In this document: in pieces, positions 16,611 through 26,124 of the stretch
How the letters are laid out: each line of letters opens with the position of its first letter
Numbering within the stretch: position 1 is the stretch's first letter
DNA from: Singulisphaera sp. GP187
Lineage (GTDB): Bacteria > Planctomycetota > Planctomycetia > Gemmatales > Gemmataceae
Direction of reading: 5' to 3'
Length of the DNA: 48,084 nucleotides
NCBI GenBank assembly: GCA_945861245.1
Contig: CAMAUE010000023.1
Location: 1-48,084, forward strand
Made by a program: the position numbers and the translations under genes
The notes under the pieces: model-generated
Told to the model about the DNA's origin: nothing
The model's input: the letters and a program-made list of their open reading frames with translations, nothing else
The model's database searches: none

Positions 16611-17615
16611 ATGCGCGACGGTCGGCCATTCTTGCTCTGTTTTCTATGCGGAGTGATACTCATCACTACCGAGTCGATCGTTCGCGCGCAGGGCATGGGC
16701 GTAATGGGCGGCGGTCTGCCCAACCTCGGTTCGATGTCGATGCCAAGCGGTTCGCTGGCAGGCGTCGGCAAGCCGAAGGCCCGGCCACTCGACCCCGAAC
16801 TTACTATTCGCGATTCGTATGTGGGCTGGATCGACGCCGCTGTGCCGCGCTCGACAACCGGCCTGCGATTTGACTCGACCTGGAACAACGTGCAGCCGAT
16901 GCGTGCGGAGTATTACCATCCAAAAGGCGGTCCGGGTGGAACGGTCGGCTTTCCGCTGCCGGAGACTCGTGTCAGCTATCAGGAATTAACGACGTTTACG
17001 GAGTATCGCGTCGTTCCCTGGCTGTCTTTTTTTCTGGAAGCGCCGTACCGCTGGCTAAGTCCGGACGTTAACGAAAACCGTTCCGGATCCAGCGATATGC
17101 GCTACGGTATGAAGATCGTCACCTGGTCAGGCAAAAACGCCATCGCCACGGTTTTACTGCGTGTGTATCAACCTAGTGCGAGCAATGCGCTTCTCGGCAC
17201 CGGGCACTGGAGCATCGAACCGGGCTTGCTGGCGGCCTATCGCATCAACGATATGTTGCTGATCGAAGGCGAAGCCCGCTACTGGGTTCCGCTCAACGGC
17301 TCCGACTTCGCCGGCGACATCCTGCGCTATGGCATCGGCGTATCGTGGGGCAAACGAAAATACAGCGGCCTGTGGTATATGCCCGTCCTCGAAGGTATCG
17401 GCTGGACCGTTCTGAGCGGCAAAACGATGGTTGCGACATCCGCTGACAACTTCACCATTCAAGACGCCGCCGGCCAAACCACGGTCAACGCCTACCTCGG
17501 CCTGCGCTGGGGCTATGGCGCGAACCTCGATTTCTACGCAGGCTATGGCCATTCCTTCACCGGCCATTATTGGCAACGCGATCTCTTCCGCTTTGAAATC
17601 CGCTACGTGTATTAA
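16611..17615 (+). CDS. Predicted outer-membrane beta-barrel protein
   Basis: 334 residues from the ATG at 16611, which begins a signal peptide (MRDGRPFLLCFLCGVILI, cleavage near VRAQG); an ATG at 16566 is an alternative. The mature protein is rich in aromatic and Gly residues in alternating strands (GLRFDSTWNN, YQELTTFTEYRVVPWLSFFLEAPYRWL, WGYGANLDFYAGYGHSF) and ends in RFEIRYVY with a C-terminal aromatic. These are features of outer-membrane barrels. It resembles putative MetA-type/DUF transporters in planctomycetes; the substrate is unknown. A family G hairpin follows the stop. Confidence 0.75.
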   Translation: MRDGRPFLLCFLCGVILITTESIVRAQGMGVMGGGLPNLGSMSMPSGSLAGVGKPKARPLDPELTIRDSYVGWIDAAVPRSTTGLRFDSTWNNVQPMRAEYYHPKGGPGGTVGFPLPETRVSYQELTTFTEYRVVPWLSFFLEAPYRWLSPDVNENRSGSSDMRYGMKIVTWSGKNAIATVLLRVYQPSASNALLGTGHWSIEPGLLAAYRINDMLLIEGEARYWVPLNGSDFAGDILRYGIGVSWGKRKYSGLWYMPVLEGIGWTVLSGKTMVATSADNFTIQDAAGQTTVNAYLGLRWGYGANLDFYAGYGHSFTGHYWQRDLFRFEIRYVY

Positions 17616-17639
17616 TTGCAGCTGGACCGACATTCCATT

Positions 17640-17668
17640 TATAGCCCGCCATTAATGGCGGGTTCTAT
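17640..17668. repeat. Inverted repeat, family G (G1)
   Basis: The core CCCGCCATTAATGGCGGG (17645-17662) is a perfect 18-bp palindrome, flanked by imperfect ATAG/CTAT. It starts about 25 bp after the porin-like stop and lies just before the convergent DUF1559 gene. A diverged copy is at 22760-22793. Confidence 0.85.
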
Positions 17669-17677
17669 GTGAAGAGC

Positions 17678-18601
17678 TCAAACATCCGGAAGCGAGACCG
17701 TTTCCGCACCGGCGGGGGTGAGAAACGCGGCTATTGTGCCCGACGTGCCAACGCCAGCCGCTGTCACAGCGCCGGCGCTGAGCGCATAGGGAAACATGCG
17801 AACCGTGCCATCACCCATACACATCAGGCAGCCCTGTGCAAATGGCCCGCCCCAACCGTGCATTGGATTCTGGACCGTCGTGTTGCCATCACGCTGGTAG
17901 GAGATCGCGGTATTTTGGATCAGCTGTCCGTTCGCGGAATTACCGCCGACCAATGCCGATTCGCGATAATTCGAGGCTATGGTCGCCGTGGCATAATCGC
18001 TGGGCTTGATTTGGCCATGCCCGAAAAAAATAGTATTCGACGACCCATCGTTGATTCCCACGAGCCGCATCTTGTTATCCTTCGTGGCATATCCCGCGCC
18101 CGAACCGCCAAGATTAGTCCCAACTCCGGTTGGATCGTTCAGATAGCAATTGATGACGTAGTCCGACCACGGCGCGAACGTCGCATTCGTCGATTGGATT
18201 GATGGCCTGCCGCGGCCGGGACACAGCAGCGCAGCGATGCCAGCGCCATTAGCGTTCGCTGTTGTAAACATCGGTCCCTGGTCAAGGAACGACAACATCT
18301 GAAAGGTCCACCCACCAGACGTCGCATTGCCGCCGACCGGGTTGATGGAATAGGCAGCGGTTGGCGAACCGGGCAAACCACTGGGCCCGCAACCGTTGAA
18401 AGGTAAGCGTTTATTCGCATCATGAAATGCCTGAGCGGCCAGGCCGATGTTCTTGAGGTTGTTGGTGGACTGCGTTCGCGCCGCCGCCTCGCGAACTTTT
18501 TGTACAGCAGGAACAAGCAATGCAATCAATATCGCAATGATGGCAATGACGACGAGCAATTCAATCAACGTAAATGCGCGTCGGCGGAGTGCAGGATTCA
18601 T
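17678..18601 (-). CDS. DUF1559 prepilin-like secreted protein (second)
   Basis: 307 residues from the ATG at 18601 ([20 protein letters not shown]); an upstream ATG at 18643 is less likely. It has the same prepilin-type N-terminus and [10 protein letters not shown] helix as the protein at 25-1068. The body is different: Gly/Ala/Asn-rich, with [11 protein letters not shown] near the middle. The C-terminal region ends [19 protein letters not shown], without the H-x9-DG spacing of the first protein. It converges with the porin-like gene and shares its G1 hairpin. The two DUF1559 copies are not close paralogues. Confidence 0.92.
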   Translation of the reverse strand: MNPALRRRAFTLIELLVVIAIIAILIALLVPAVQKVREAAARTQSTNNLKNIGLAAQAFHDANKRLPFNGCGPSGLPGSPTAAYSINPVGGNATSGGWTFQMLSFLDQGPMFTTANANGAGIAALLCPGRGRPSIQSTNATFAPWSDYVINCYLNDPTGVGTNLGGSGAGYATKDNKMRLVGINDGSSNTIFFGHGQIKPSDYATATIASNYRESALVGGNSANGQLIQNTAISYQRDGNTTVQNPMHGWGGPFAQGCLMCMGDGTVRMFPYALSAGAVTAAGVGTSGTIAAFLTPAGAETVSLPDV

Positions 18602-18708
18602 TGCGTTGCTCCCGAAAAAAATTAGACAAGGAAGCTTAGACAAAAAGGATTGCCCGAATTATACTCGAAATACTACAAGAGGCAAGCCGCACTCGCTCGA
18701 TTTATCGC

Positions 18709-19037
18709 AACGCAATAGAAATGTCCGCATGATGCTCACTCGGCCACCACGCTCGCCGGGATAGATCGGCTTGTCTAACTGAAACTGGCGATTTTGCGAA
18801 ATGCTCCACGTAGTCGTTTGACACCACCGGCTACTGCAACCGTCACACTTGCCGAGCGGTCAGGCTGTGCAACCGCGTTGCCTTGGCTTGACTGTACTGC
18901 CCTGGCTGCACCCCATGCAACACCTTGAGTCGATCACGTTCTTGTCGGCTCATCTCGATCCGATCCTTCTGTTGTACGCTCATAGCTCTCCTCCTTGGTC
19001 GAGGGCGAAAGAGGACATTTCTATTTTAGTTCAACAG
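18709..19037 (-). mobile_element. Deletion derivative of an ISNCY-like insertion sequence
   Basis: A 0.3-kb remnant bounded by 13-bp inverted ends AATAGAAATGTCC (18714-18726) and its complement (19013-19025). The minus strand carries the start of a transposase followed by a few hundred bases of frame-broken sequence. It is nearly identical, from the end inward through the first codons, to the start of the copy at 47937-48084. It kept both ends and lost the middle, as in a MITE. The family call rests on the N-terminal motif only. Confidence 0.8.
18843..18983 (-). pseudogene. Transposase N-terminal fragment (ISNCY-like)
   Basis: 46 codons from the ATG at 18983 to a TGA at 18843. The first 23 residues (MSVQQKDRIEMSRQERDRL..., ending LKVLH) differ from the copy at 48015 by one residue. 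The expected TQAEAA helix-turn-helix continues as YSQAKATRLHSLTARQV and then stops. The rest of the transposase is missing, so it cannot be active. A good ribosome binding site (AAGGAGGAG) remains upstream. Confidence 0.85.
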
Positions 19038-19131
19038 GCGGATTTTTTGCGATTTGCTCTTGACCCAAATCGTCAAACTTGGTTCTTTATCCTCTCACAA
19101 CTAATTTCCACCTGACCAAGGAGGGTCACCC

Positions 19132-19407
19132 GTGACGAGCTACCAAACCGAATCCAAACCACAATGCTGGCGTGCCGTCGTCGTATTTGACGATCGCGCA
19201 GAGATGCTGCTGTATCTTAATCGTTCGACCGTGGCCGTCCGTGCCGGCTATCGCTCCGCCTATCTGGATCTGCTGGATGCCGAGGAGCGGCAGCATGTCG
19301 TCAATGTTTCGATGCAGCGTTGGCAAGGCGCTTCCGATTCGGGCCGTTGGGTACATCAAAGCGATCTGCCTGTGCCTTTGAAGGAGCGGATTGCCATCGC
19401 GGTTTAA
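19132..19407 (+). CDS. Small hypothetical protein
   Basis: 91 residues from a GTG at 19132, supported by a strong AAGGAGGG nine bases upstream. It begins MTSYQTESKPQCWRAVVVFDD and has no signal peptide or membrane segment, so it is probably cytoplasmic. Several features, such as YLNRSTVAVRAGYRSAYLDLLDAEE, look like a compact alpha/beta domain. I do not recognise the family. It lies just outside the IS remnant and is followed by hairpin H1. Confidence 0.72.
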   Translation: MTSYQTESKPQCWRAVVVFDDRAEMLLYLNRSTVAVRAGYRSAYLDLLDAEERQHVVNVSMQRWQGASDSGRWVHQSDLPVPLKERIAIAV

Positions 19408-19415
19408 ATCGGCGT

Positions 19416-19477
19416 CCTTAGTCCTTAGTCCGTCGGGACCTTCAGATGGGTCTCTTTGCTACGGACTAAGGACCAAG
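19416..19477. repeat. Inverted repeat, family H (H1)
   Basis: GTCCTTAGTCCGT (19421-19433) pairs with ACGGACTAAGGAC (19461-19473), with partial pairing just outside. It starts about 10 bp after the small hypothetical gene. One copy seen. Confidence 0.8.
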
Positions 19478-19499
19478 AACAAAGGCCTAATGACTAACC

Positions 19500-19534
19500 A
19501 AAAAAAACCTCGTCACCGAAGTGACGAGGTTTTT
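19500..19534 (-). terminator. Rho-independent terminator
   Basis: A 10-bp stem, ACCTCGTCAC/GTGACGAGGT, with a CGAA/TTCG tetraloop. On the minus strand it is followed by eight T residues, and on the plus strand by four. It lies 22 bp past the 3' end of the cysteine-rich protein gene. It is the only textbook intrinsic terminator I found in the window. Confidence 0.92.
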
Positions 19535-19555
19535 GATTTCGCGGCAGACTACTGC

Positions 19556-20608
19556 TTAGTTGCAGGAGCTGGTGCGGTGGCCGCAACCGGCGTTGTGACG
19601 CAGGTTGTCGCCGACGCAGCGAACGCGATTCAGAAGGCTGGCGAGACGATTTTCACGGCAGCAGTTGGTATTGGTGCCGCAAGCTTCGCGACAGTTGGCA
19701 GTCGGGCTACAAGCCGTCGTGGCTGGCGGGGTGACAGCGCGGGGCACAAGGCGGTAGCAGGTGACCGTTTCTTCGTAGGGGACGCAGACGCGAACCGTAC
19801 GGGTGGCCTTGGTCGTGACCTTCTTCGTTTCGTAAGCCGTGTATTTCTGCACAACGTTCTCGGTCACGCACTGGTAGGTGCAGACCTTGACCTTCTCTTC
19901 ACGGCATTCCTGTTTGCAGACCGCAACTTTGCATTTGACAGCTTCGGTCACGCAAACTTTTTTGCAGACGGTGACCGGGCAGTCACGGTACTCGGGGCAG
20001 CAGACCCAATGTTTGACCGTATGTGTACGGCAAGCAGTGGGGCAGCTGTTGGACTTGGCAGTATCTGGGCAGGCCGTCTTGCAGGGATCAGCGCAAGCGC
20101 TGCCGTGATTGTGACCATGGCCGCCGAGGAGGCCGCCGAGCCCGCCGCCGATGCCGCCGAGGAGGGCCGGAACTTCTTTGCTTTCCCAGTGGCCGAGACG
20201 GATCAGCTGCTTCTTCATGACGGTTTCTTTAACGTACTTGTGGCTGGTCTTGTTGACGACCCGGTCTTCATAGACGGTCACATTATGCATGACCTTACGG
20301 ATCTCTTCTTTGACCACCTGGACGCGTTTGGTGACGCATACCGTGCGTTCTTTACAGACTGGAACGCATTCGGTCTTACAGACGTCGTACGTTTCCGTGC
20401 GACACTCCATTTTGTAGGCTGTGCGTTTGGTTGTGTACGCTTCACGAACCATTTCCGTACAGCCGACGGAACGGTACGCTGGGGCCGTCGTCGACGGCCC
20501 ACAGGGATTGCAACAATTCGGCGCCCTGAAATTAGCCCTTACGGGCGAAACCGCTACGGCGGTAATGACGCCAATCAACAATGCGAAACGAAGAGGTTGG
20601 CACACCAT
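19556..20608 (-). CDS. Cysteine-rich repeat envelope protein (YTV-like)
   Basis: 350 residues from the ATG at 20608, with AAGGAG upstream. Residues 1 to about 25 (PLRFALLIGVITAVAVSPVRA) are a signal peptide. The mature chain holds about 34 cysteines in loose repeats such as VCKTECVPVCKERTVCVTK, CPVTVCKKVCVTEAVKCKVAVCK and RTVRVCVPYEETVTCYR. Between the two blocks is a Gly/His-rich linker (GGLLGGHGHNHG). The pattern recalls cysteine-rich YTV-domain cell-wall proteins described in planctomycetes; the assignment is from appearance. A disulphide-linked envelope role is inferred. It has its own terminator. Confidence 0.82.
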   Translation of the reverse strand: MVCQPLRFALLIGVITAVAVSPVRANFRAPNCCNPCGPSTTAPAYRSVGCTEMVREAYTTKRTAYKMECRTETYDVCKTECVPVCKERTVCVTKRVQVVKEEIRKVMHNVTVYEDRVVNKTSHKYVKETVMKKQLIRLGHWESKEVPALLGGIGGGLGGLLGGHGHNHGSACADPCKTACPDTAKSNSCPTACRTHTVKHWVCCPEYRDCPVTVCKKVCVTEAVKCKVAVCKQECREEKVKVCTYQCVTENVVQKYTAYETKKVTTKATRTVRVCVPYEETVTCYRLVPRAVTPPATTACSPTANCREACGTNTNCCRENRLASLLNRVRCVGDNLRHNAGCGHRTSSCN

Positions 20609-21027
20609 GCCTTCTCCTTGGTGATACACGCCGATCCGGTTTTCCCTGACGGTCCGCCCGCTGGGTTTGGATCGACAACGGTAATGAATACTCACTACTA
20701 ATATGCCTAATATCGGCGTGATAGGGAAATGGCGAGAGCAAAGAAGTGTGGAAAAGACACATAATTTGTGACGAGTGTGCAAACTGGATTCGTCACGTTG
20801 ATATTTACAAAAAATCGATTATCGACGATTGAATCAGTCGGCCCGAATGCGTTGGGTTGTTCGATAAAAAAAGCTCTAATGCTACCTAGGTATCCCTAAA
20901 GTTTTTCCAGTTCACTCAACTCGCCTACACGCCGTCGAGCAACTCATCAGGATATTCAACCTCGCGTACGCAACTTGATGTTGCTGGCATGCATTACCAT
21001 TGCAATCGTTGCCGGCCAATAAATCGA
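20609..21027. other. Intergenic, no recognised feature
   Basis: About 420 bp between two minus-strand envelope genes. AT-rich in places and likely to carry the promoter of the cysteine-rich gene. I see no gene, RNA or repeat in it. Confidence 0.5.
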
Positions 21028-21055
21028 ACAACGGAGGGTAGATGCCCTCCGTTGT
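21028..21055 (-). terminator. Hairpin after YXWGXW gene
   Basis: An 11-bp perfect stem, ACAACGGAGGG/CCCTCCGTTGT, with a 6-nt loop, 15 bp past the 3' end of the minus-strand gene at 21070. There is no T-tract, so it is either a terminator of the hairpin-only type or a transcript-stabilising stem. Confidence 0.7.
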
Positions 21056-21069
21056 CCAAAGCCAGCATA

Positions 21070-22683
21070 TTACATCATCGCTCCGGGCTGCTTTTTCTTC
21101 TTAGTCTCCTCAGTCGTTTTCTTCGGCAGGGGCGGACGAACCGTCGTCGTTCCCTTCGTTCCGTCTTTCGGCGGTGTTCCGATGGTTGGCGGGTTGGTGA
21201 TGGTGACGGGCGGATTCAAGGTCGGACTCTTGAAGTCGGGCGGCCCAGCATTCTTACCTGTATCGATTGTGCCGCCTTTGCCGATCGGTGGGATTTTCGG
21301 ATTCAGCGGCACATTACCCTTGCTTCCGCTGCCGATGGGGTTGGCGACGGTCGTGGATTCGACAGTTTTTGTGACTGGGATGTTCAAGTTCGTCGTTCGT
21401 GGTTTCGTCAACGTGTTTGATGAGAAATTGGTGGCTTCGGATCGCTTGCGTTCCGAAGTAATCGCTTTATGTGACGCCTGAGAAGCCTGTAGGACCTGGG
21501 CTCGCGTGGTATTGTCAACAGGTAGCGTGCGAGTACCGCTGGCCGCCAATACGGATTTCGTTGGCGCAATTACATTCGTGATATTGGTAATATTGGTAAC
21601 ATTAGTTACATTGGTCACATTTTTTTGTAATATCGTATTTTGTTGTACCAAAGTTCTCGGCGGAACAGGCGCTCGTCCGGCGTTGCGCTCCATTACTAAT
21701 GTCAAGCGATTGTCATACCAACGTGGTTGGTCGCGATAAACCCAGCGATCATAGACTACGAGTGGTTCATAATGTCGCCGGCTATAGAACACAGCCGGCT
21801 CGAAGCCTATTTGTACATAATGAGGTCCATAGTAATCGCCGAAGTAGTAGGCGCCAAATGCTGGTCTAACAAACAACGAATCCAAGACGACAGTGTCTCG
21901 CACTGCATAGTATGGCGTGTAGCGAAACCGTGCGCCTACGGTCACGATATCGACACGAATCGGCGCGTACAGCAAACCGCGACGCGACACCGATAGATCC
22001 CAATAGCCGGCGACGAATACGTGACCGCTTGGCGTCCAGCGATAGTGCGATGGCACATACACATAGCCCGGCCTGACACGTGTCCAGTAGCCCGCGCGCC
22101 AAATGTAGCGCTCGCTGCTCCATTGCCAATAACCAGGAATATGAAAATCGTCCACGTTAGGTGGTACGCCCGGTGCGGCAAGGTTGGGCGGTGCCGGCGG
22201 TGCGGGATAATACGTCACCGGATTCGCAACGCCCTCGGAAGCGGCAGTCCAAAAACCGGGCACCCACTGGTGGTTCGCGCCGACGCCTCGCCAATAGCCC
22301 GGTGCCCATTCCCGCCCCGTGGGTTTGATGCGCCAGCAGCCGCTGACCCACATGAAGTCGGAATTATCGTCATCCCACGCCCAATAGCCGCCGATCCACA
22401 CGACGTCGCCTTCGGGCCGTTCCTCTGGCGGCAGTTCCTCGATTGGCGCGGGTGGCTGCTTGCCGATCAATGGCGTGACCTTGGGTTCCGTCGATAGCGA
22501 CGCGAATGCTTCGTGAACCTGACCGCGCGTGACTACTTCAACGCCCTTGGGAACGTCACCCGGCGCCTGAGGCGGTTGCAATGGCGGGGCGATGATCTCT
22601 TGCGAGATTCCTTCAACCGCGCAAACTACGCACAAGCCGAACAGCAGGGCGGTGTAAGCAATCCAGGTAACGCAACGAATCAT
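21070..22683 (-). CDS. YXWGXW-repeat secreted protein
   Basis: 537 residues with a signal peptide (TWIAYTALLFGLCVVCAVEG). Residues about 95-250 are tandem W/Y-rich repeats of the YXWGXW type: WIGGYWAWDDDNSDFMWVSGCW, WAPGYWRGVGANHQWVPGFW, HIPGYWQWSSERYIWRAGYW. A Tyr/Arg-rich segment follows, then a run of about five NVT/NIT triplets (coding DNA 21577-21622) and a long Thr/Pro/Lys-rich tail ending KKKKQPGAMM. It is probably an exported, surface-associated protein of low complexity; no enzymatic motif. The coding tail is lysine-rich, unlike the neighbours. Confidence 0.85.
   Translation of the reverse strand: MIRCVTWIAYTALLFGLCVVCAVEGISQEIIAPPLQPPQAPGDVPKGVEVVTRGQVHEAFASLSTEPKVTPLIGKQPPAPIEELPPEERPEGDVVWIGGYWAWDDDNSDFMWVSGCWRIKPTGREWAPGYWRGVGANHQWVPGFWTAASEGVANPVTYYPAPPAPPNLAAPGVPPNVDDFHIPGYWQWSSERYIWRAGYWTRVRPGYVYVPSHYRWTPSGHVFVAGYWDLSVSRRGLLYAPIRVDIVTVGARFRYTPYYAVRDTVVLDSLFVRPAFGAYYFGDYYGPHYVQIGFEPAVFYSRRHYEPLVVYDRWVYRDQPRWYDNRLTLVMERNAGRAPVPPRTLVQQNTILQKNVTNVTNVTNITNITNVIAPTKSVLAASGTRTLPVDNTTRAQVLQASQASHKAITSERKRSEATNFSSNTLTKPRTTNLNIPVTKTVESTTVANPIGSGSKGNVPLNPKIPPIGKGGTIDTGKNAGPPDFKSPTLNPPVTITNPPTIGTPPKDGTKGTTTVRPPLPKKTTEETKKKKQPGAMM
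21577..21622. repeat. Nine-base tandem repeat inside YXWGXW gene
   Basis: About five imperfect tandem copies of a 9-bp unit (on the coding strand AAT-GT/AT-ACC type), coding a run of NVT/NIT triplets. A likely site of length change by slippage. Confidence 0.75.
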
Positions 22684-22759
22684 GTGCTTGCTCTCCGAAA
22701 GAATTTCTTCACGGAAAGCTTTTAGCGACTGGCGGGATTTGGTTCCAGGTGAGTTTCCT

Positions 22760-22793
22760 CCATATAAGCCGCCATGAATGACGGGCTATATGG
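22760..22793. repeat. Inverted repeat, family G (G2)
   Basis: CCATATAAGCC...GGGCTATATGG with an imperfect centre, related to G1. It lies 10 bp past the 3' end of rfbA (minus strand). Confidence 0.75.
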
Positions 22794-22803
22794 GGGAACA
22801 GCT

Positions 22804-23682
22804 TCACGCACGCTGATAATCGCGCAGAACGTTTTGAAGGTAGACGCCGTACTGCGTATCGCCGCACTGGTCGGCAAGACGCTGAAACTGGGTCGAGTCG
22901 ATGAATCCTTTGACGAGCGCGATTTCCTCGATGCAGGCGATTTTCAGTCCCTGCCGCTGTTCCAATGTTTGCACGAAGAGGGACGACGCCAAGAGCGAAT
23001 CATGGGTTCCCGCGTCCAGCCAGGCGACGCCCCGGCCGAGCGGGGTGACATGAAGTTGGCCGGCGCGAAGGTAGTGCAGGTTGACATCGGTGATCTCCAG
23101 TTCGCCGCGGGCAGAGGGCTTGAGCTGCTTCGCAATTTCGACGACCTGATTGTCGTAGAAGTACAAGCCGGTGACTGCCCAGTTGGAACGGGGTTGGGCT
23201 GGTTTTTCCTCCAGCGTGACGGCCTGGCGCTGTTGGTCGAATTCAACGACGCCGAAGCGCTCGGGATTCTGCACGCGATAAGCGAAGACGCTCGCCCCGG
23301 TCCGGATCAGCGCCGACTCCATCAGGCGGGCCATCAACTCGTGGCCGAAGAAAATGTTGTCGCCGAGCACGAGGCAGACGGGTTCGCCGGCAATGAACTG
23401 TTCGCCAAGAATAAACGCCTGAGCGATGCCCGCCGGCGTCGGTTGGACGAGGTATGAGAACGACAGGCCCAACTGTTGGCCATCGCCGAGGAGTTCCTCG
23501 ATCAAAGGCAGATCGCGCGGGGTGCTGATGATGAGAATCTCGCGAATCCCGGCGAGCATCAGTACCGAGAGCGGATAGTAGATCACCGGTTTGTCGTACA
23601 CGGGAAGAAGCTGCTTGCTGATGGTTCGCGTCAACGGATAGAGGCGAGACCCGCTGCCGCCCGCGAGGAGGATGCCTTTCAT
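22804..23682 (-). CDS. rfbA: Glucose-1-phosphate thymidylyltransferase
   Basis: 292 residues from the ATG at 23682, starting [18 protein letters not shown], the family's usual N-terminus. It transfers dTMP from dTTP to glucose 1-phosphate, the first step to dTDP-sugars. The nucleotide signature [40 protein letters not shown] and [20 protein letters not shown] are all present. An ATG at 23724 overlaps the TGA of the upstream gene as ATGA and would add 14 residues, so coupled translation is possible. It belongs with the TMTC-like gene upstream and probably supplies sugars for the aminotransferase gene across the divergent gap. Confidence 0.95.
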   Translation of the reverse strand: MKGILLAGGSGSRLYPLTRTISKQLLPVYDKPVIYYPLSVLMLAGIREILIISTPRDLPLIEELLGDGQQLGLSFSYLVQPTPAGIAQAFILGEQFIAGEPVCLVLGDNIFFGHELMARLMESALIRTGASVFAYRVQNPERFGVVEFDQQRQAVTLEEKPAQPRSNWAVTGLYFYDNQVVEIAKQLKPSARGELEITDVNLHYLRAGQLHVTPLGRGVAWLDAGTHDSLLASSLFVQTLEQRQGLKIACIEEIALVKGFIDSTQFQRLADQCGDTQYGVYLQNVLRDYQRA

Positions 23683-23720
23683 GGATAAACTCACTTCCTC
23701 GTTGATGCCATCGATTGGGG

Positions 23721-25946
23721 TCATTCGACCGGGAGGGCCCGTTTGCCTTCATAAAGGCGAAGCTTGACTTGCAGTCGTTGCGTCAACTCGGCACTGGGTG
23801 CCAATTTCAGAGCCGTGTGAACCGTTTGCTGAGCCTGAGTAAAGTCCCCACGTGCGGCCTGAGCGGCGGCTAGCGTGTCAAGCCAACGCGGTTCTTTGTA
23901 CTGGGTCGCTTCGCAGATTTGCAGAGCGATTTCTTCGGCCAACCGTGGATCACGAAAAGCGGTCTTCGTAACGCGTTTGATGGCGAAGTCACTGCTGGTT
24001 TGCGCCCAGAAGGAGAAACGGCTCAGCAGGTCGGCGTATTCGCGGTAAGCCAGGTCCTTTTTGCCTTGGCGATCGTAGGCAAAAGCCAGGTAGCCTTGTG
24101 TCACGGCGTTCTGGGGTGCGAGGTTCAGGGCGGTCTGAAGGGCCGTCGTGGCATCCGCCCAGCGATTCAGTCGTCCCAAGGCGATTCCTTTGAACTGGAA
24201 ACCGTGCTCGAGGTCGGGTTTGATTGTCAGGGCGCGTTCGACCGACGCTAGGGCCTCCTCGGGATGACCATCGCGCAACGCCATCTCGCATAGCATGAGG
24301 TGTGGGCTTGCCTTGTGATCGGGGACGATAGAAACGCCTCTGCCAAAGAATTCAGGCGGCCGAGCGGAATCCCACGATTCGATGGATTTCACAAGCTGCT
24401 GTTTTGCTTCGTCCGTACGTCCGAGCCGGTTCAAAGCTACGCCCAAGGAGTAATGCGTTTCGGCGGCCGCCAAGCCGAGGCGCAAGGCAGTTTCTAGATG
24501 CACGACGGCTTCCTGGAACTTTTCCCTGCGAACCATCAGCGCGCCGCAGTCGCCGTGCAAGCGGGCCATTTCCGGTGCGATATCCAAGGCCCGGCGGATG
24601 TGATGCTCCGCCTCCTCGTAAATGCCTTGTCCTGCCAAGAGGCCGCTGAGCCCGGAATGGAAGGTGTAATTATTTTTCGTGACGCTCAACGAATGGCGAA
24701 ATAGCGTCTCGGTATTTTGCCAGCACCAAACTTGAAACCAGGTGAGCATTCCCAAAGCTACCACGATCAATGCCACCAATGTCGTCTGTACTTGGCTGCG
24801 TGCGTTCTGCCAAACGGTGAGTCCGCCGACGCCCCAAACCACTGTAATCAATAATCCAATGTGAGGCAGGTAGCTGTAGCGGTCGGCCATGGATTGGGAG
24901 CCCATTTGGATTATTCCGGACACGGGAAAGAGGGTTCCCACGAACCATAGCCAGCCCACGAGCAACATCGGCTTGCTACGGCCAACCCGAATCAAGGCCG
25001 CCGTTATTGCCACCAGCAACGCCGCTGCGAATAGAGCATGCCACCAGGGCGGCACGCGGAAGGGATACAACGCGGCCAGATTGGCGGGCCAAAACGTCTT
25101 TTCGAGGTAGCCGAGGTATCCCGCCAAACTGACGGCCAGACGATCCTTTAAGAGAACTTGAGAGCTGATTCCGCCGACCTGCTGCACGTGATGAAATGTG
25201 AGCAGACTCACCGCCAATACCATTGCCAGCAATGGAACCTTCTCCAGGATCAAGCGTGTCACCGGAACCGCTTGCAAAACCTGCGCCGACGCCGACTTGG
25301 AACCCGCCTGCCCCAGACGTAAGCGGTACAACGGCCAGTAGTCCAACAGCAGCAACGCGAAAGGCAGGGTTACCAACATCTGTTTGGCGGCCAAGCCTAG
25401 GCCGAAACTCAGTACTACCAGAGCATATCGGCCCAGGCTAGGACGGCTTGCGTAATGAAGATATGCCGCCAGCGTCACCATGAGCAGCAGCATCGCGAGT
25501 ACGTCTCTGCGCTCGGCAACCCAGGCGACCGATTCGACGCGCAGAGGATGGATGGCGAACAAAGCCGCGCATATGGCGCTCGGCCACAACTCGCCCGTCA
25601 TGCGTTCGAGCAAGTAGAAAAATAACACGACGCTGACGGCATGCATCAAGAGGTTGGTGAGATGGAACCCCCACGCCGCCTCGGGACCGAACAACGTGGC
25701 GTCCAACTGCAAGGAAAGCCAAGTCAACGGAACCCAGCCGGCAGATTGGGTGGCGAAGGCCCAAACGATGTTAGCGCCGGAAAGACCGCCAAGGACATGC
25801 GGATTCTCGGTTACGAAGATCTGATCGTCCCACCCGACGAATTCGCACAGGCAGACATGGGCAAAACATGCCAAGGTCAGAAGGAATAAGCCTAGAGCCA
25901 GCCGGTGCTTTGGAAGCATATCGCTGTCCCAAATTTCATCGTGCAT
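23721..25946 (-). CDS. TMTC-like membrane glycosyltransferase (GT-C) with TPR repeats
   Basis: 741 residues from the ATG at 25946, preceded by GGGAAAG; ATG 25919 and GTG 25970 (inside repeat I1) are alternatives. The N-terminal 430 or so residues hold about ten membrane helices. The motifs [14 protein letters not shown] and [19 protein letters not shown] match the conserved luminal segments of TMTC O-mannosyltransferases. The rest is tetratricopeptide repeats ([40 protein letters not shown] and others). It is predicted to transfer a lipid-linked sugar to proteins across the inner membrane; donor and targets are unknown. Ends in ATGA overlap with rfbA. Confidence 0.8.
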   Translation of the reverse strand: MHDEIWDSDMLPKHRLALGLFLLTLACFAHVCLCEFVGWDDQIFVTENPHVLGGLSGANIVWAFATQSAGWVPLTWLSLQLDATLFGPEAAWGFHLTNLLMHAVSVVLFFYLLERMTGELWPSAICAALFAIHPLRVESVAWVAERRDVLAMLLLMVTLAAYLHYASRPSLGRYALVVLSFGLGLAAKQMLVTLPFALLLLDYWPLYRLRLGQAGSKSASAQVLQAVPVTRLILEKVPLLAMVLAVSLLTFHHVQQVGGISSQVLLKDRLAVSLAGYLGYLEKTFWPANLAALYPFRVPPWWHALFAAALLVAITAALIRVGRSKPMLLVGWLWFVGTLFPVSGIIQMGSQSMADRYSYLPHIGLLITVVWGVGGLTVWQNARSQVQTTLVALIVVALGMLTWFQVWCWQNTETLFRHSLSVTKNNYTFHSGLSGLLAGQGIYEEAEHHIRRALDIAPEMARLHGDCGALMVRREKFQEAVVHLETALRLGLAAAETHYSLGVALNRLGRTDEAKQQLVKSIESWDSARPPEFFGRGVSIVPDHKASPHLMLCEMALRDGHPEEALASVERALTIKPDLEHGFQFKGIALGRLNRWADATTALQTALNLAPQNAVTQGYLAFAYDRQGKKDLAYREYADLLSRFSFWAQTSSDFAIKRVTKTAFRDPRLAEEIALQICEATQYKEPRWLDTLAAAQAARGDFTQAQQTVHTALKLAPSAELTQRLQVKLRLYEGKRALPVE

Positions 25947-25964
25947 CCGTGACTTTCCCAATAA

Positions 25965-26050
25965 TGACACATGCCTTTTAGCGAGACTTCATCGAAGCGA
26001 GGAAGCAATCCGGAGAACACACTTCGATGAAGCGTCGCTAATATGTGTCA
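25965..26050. repeat. Inverted repeat, family I (I1)
   Basis: Ends TGACACAT (25965-25972) and ATGTGTCA (26043-26050). Inside, TAGCGA-GACTTCATCGAAG pairs with CTTCGATGAAGCGTCGCTA; each of these inner segments is itself a small hairpin (CTTC-ATC-GAAG). It lies in a divergent gap between the TMTC-like and WecE-like genes, so it is not positioned as a terminator. Confidence 0.85.
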
Positions 26051-26124
26051 ATCTGGGCCGTGCGAAGTATATTGTAATAATTATCCGTATGGAGTTGTAT
26101 CGTCGCCCGCGGGGACGTGTTCTC

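Noticed and set aside
18602..18708. Possible small RNA before the IS remnant
   Set aside because: No conserved structure or promoter seen; AT-rich upstream region of the DUF1559 gene is a simpler explanation.
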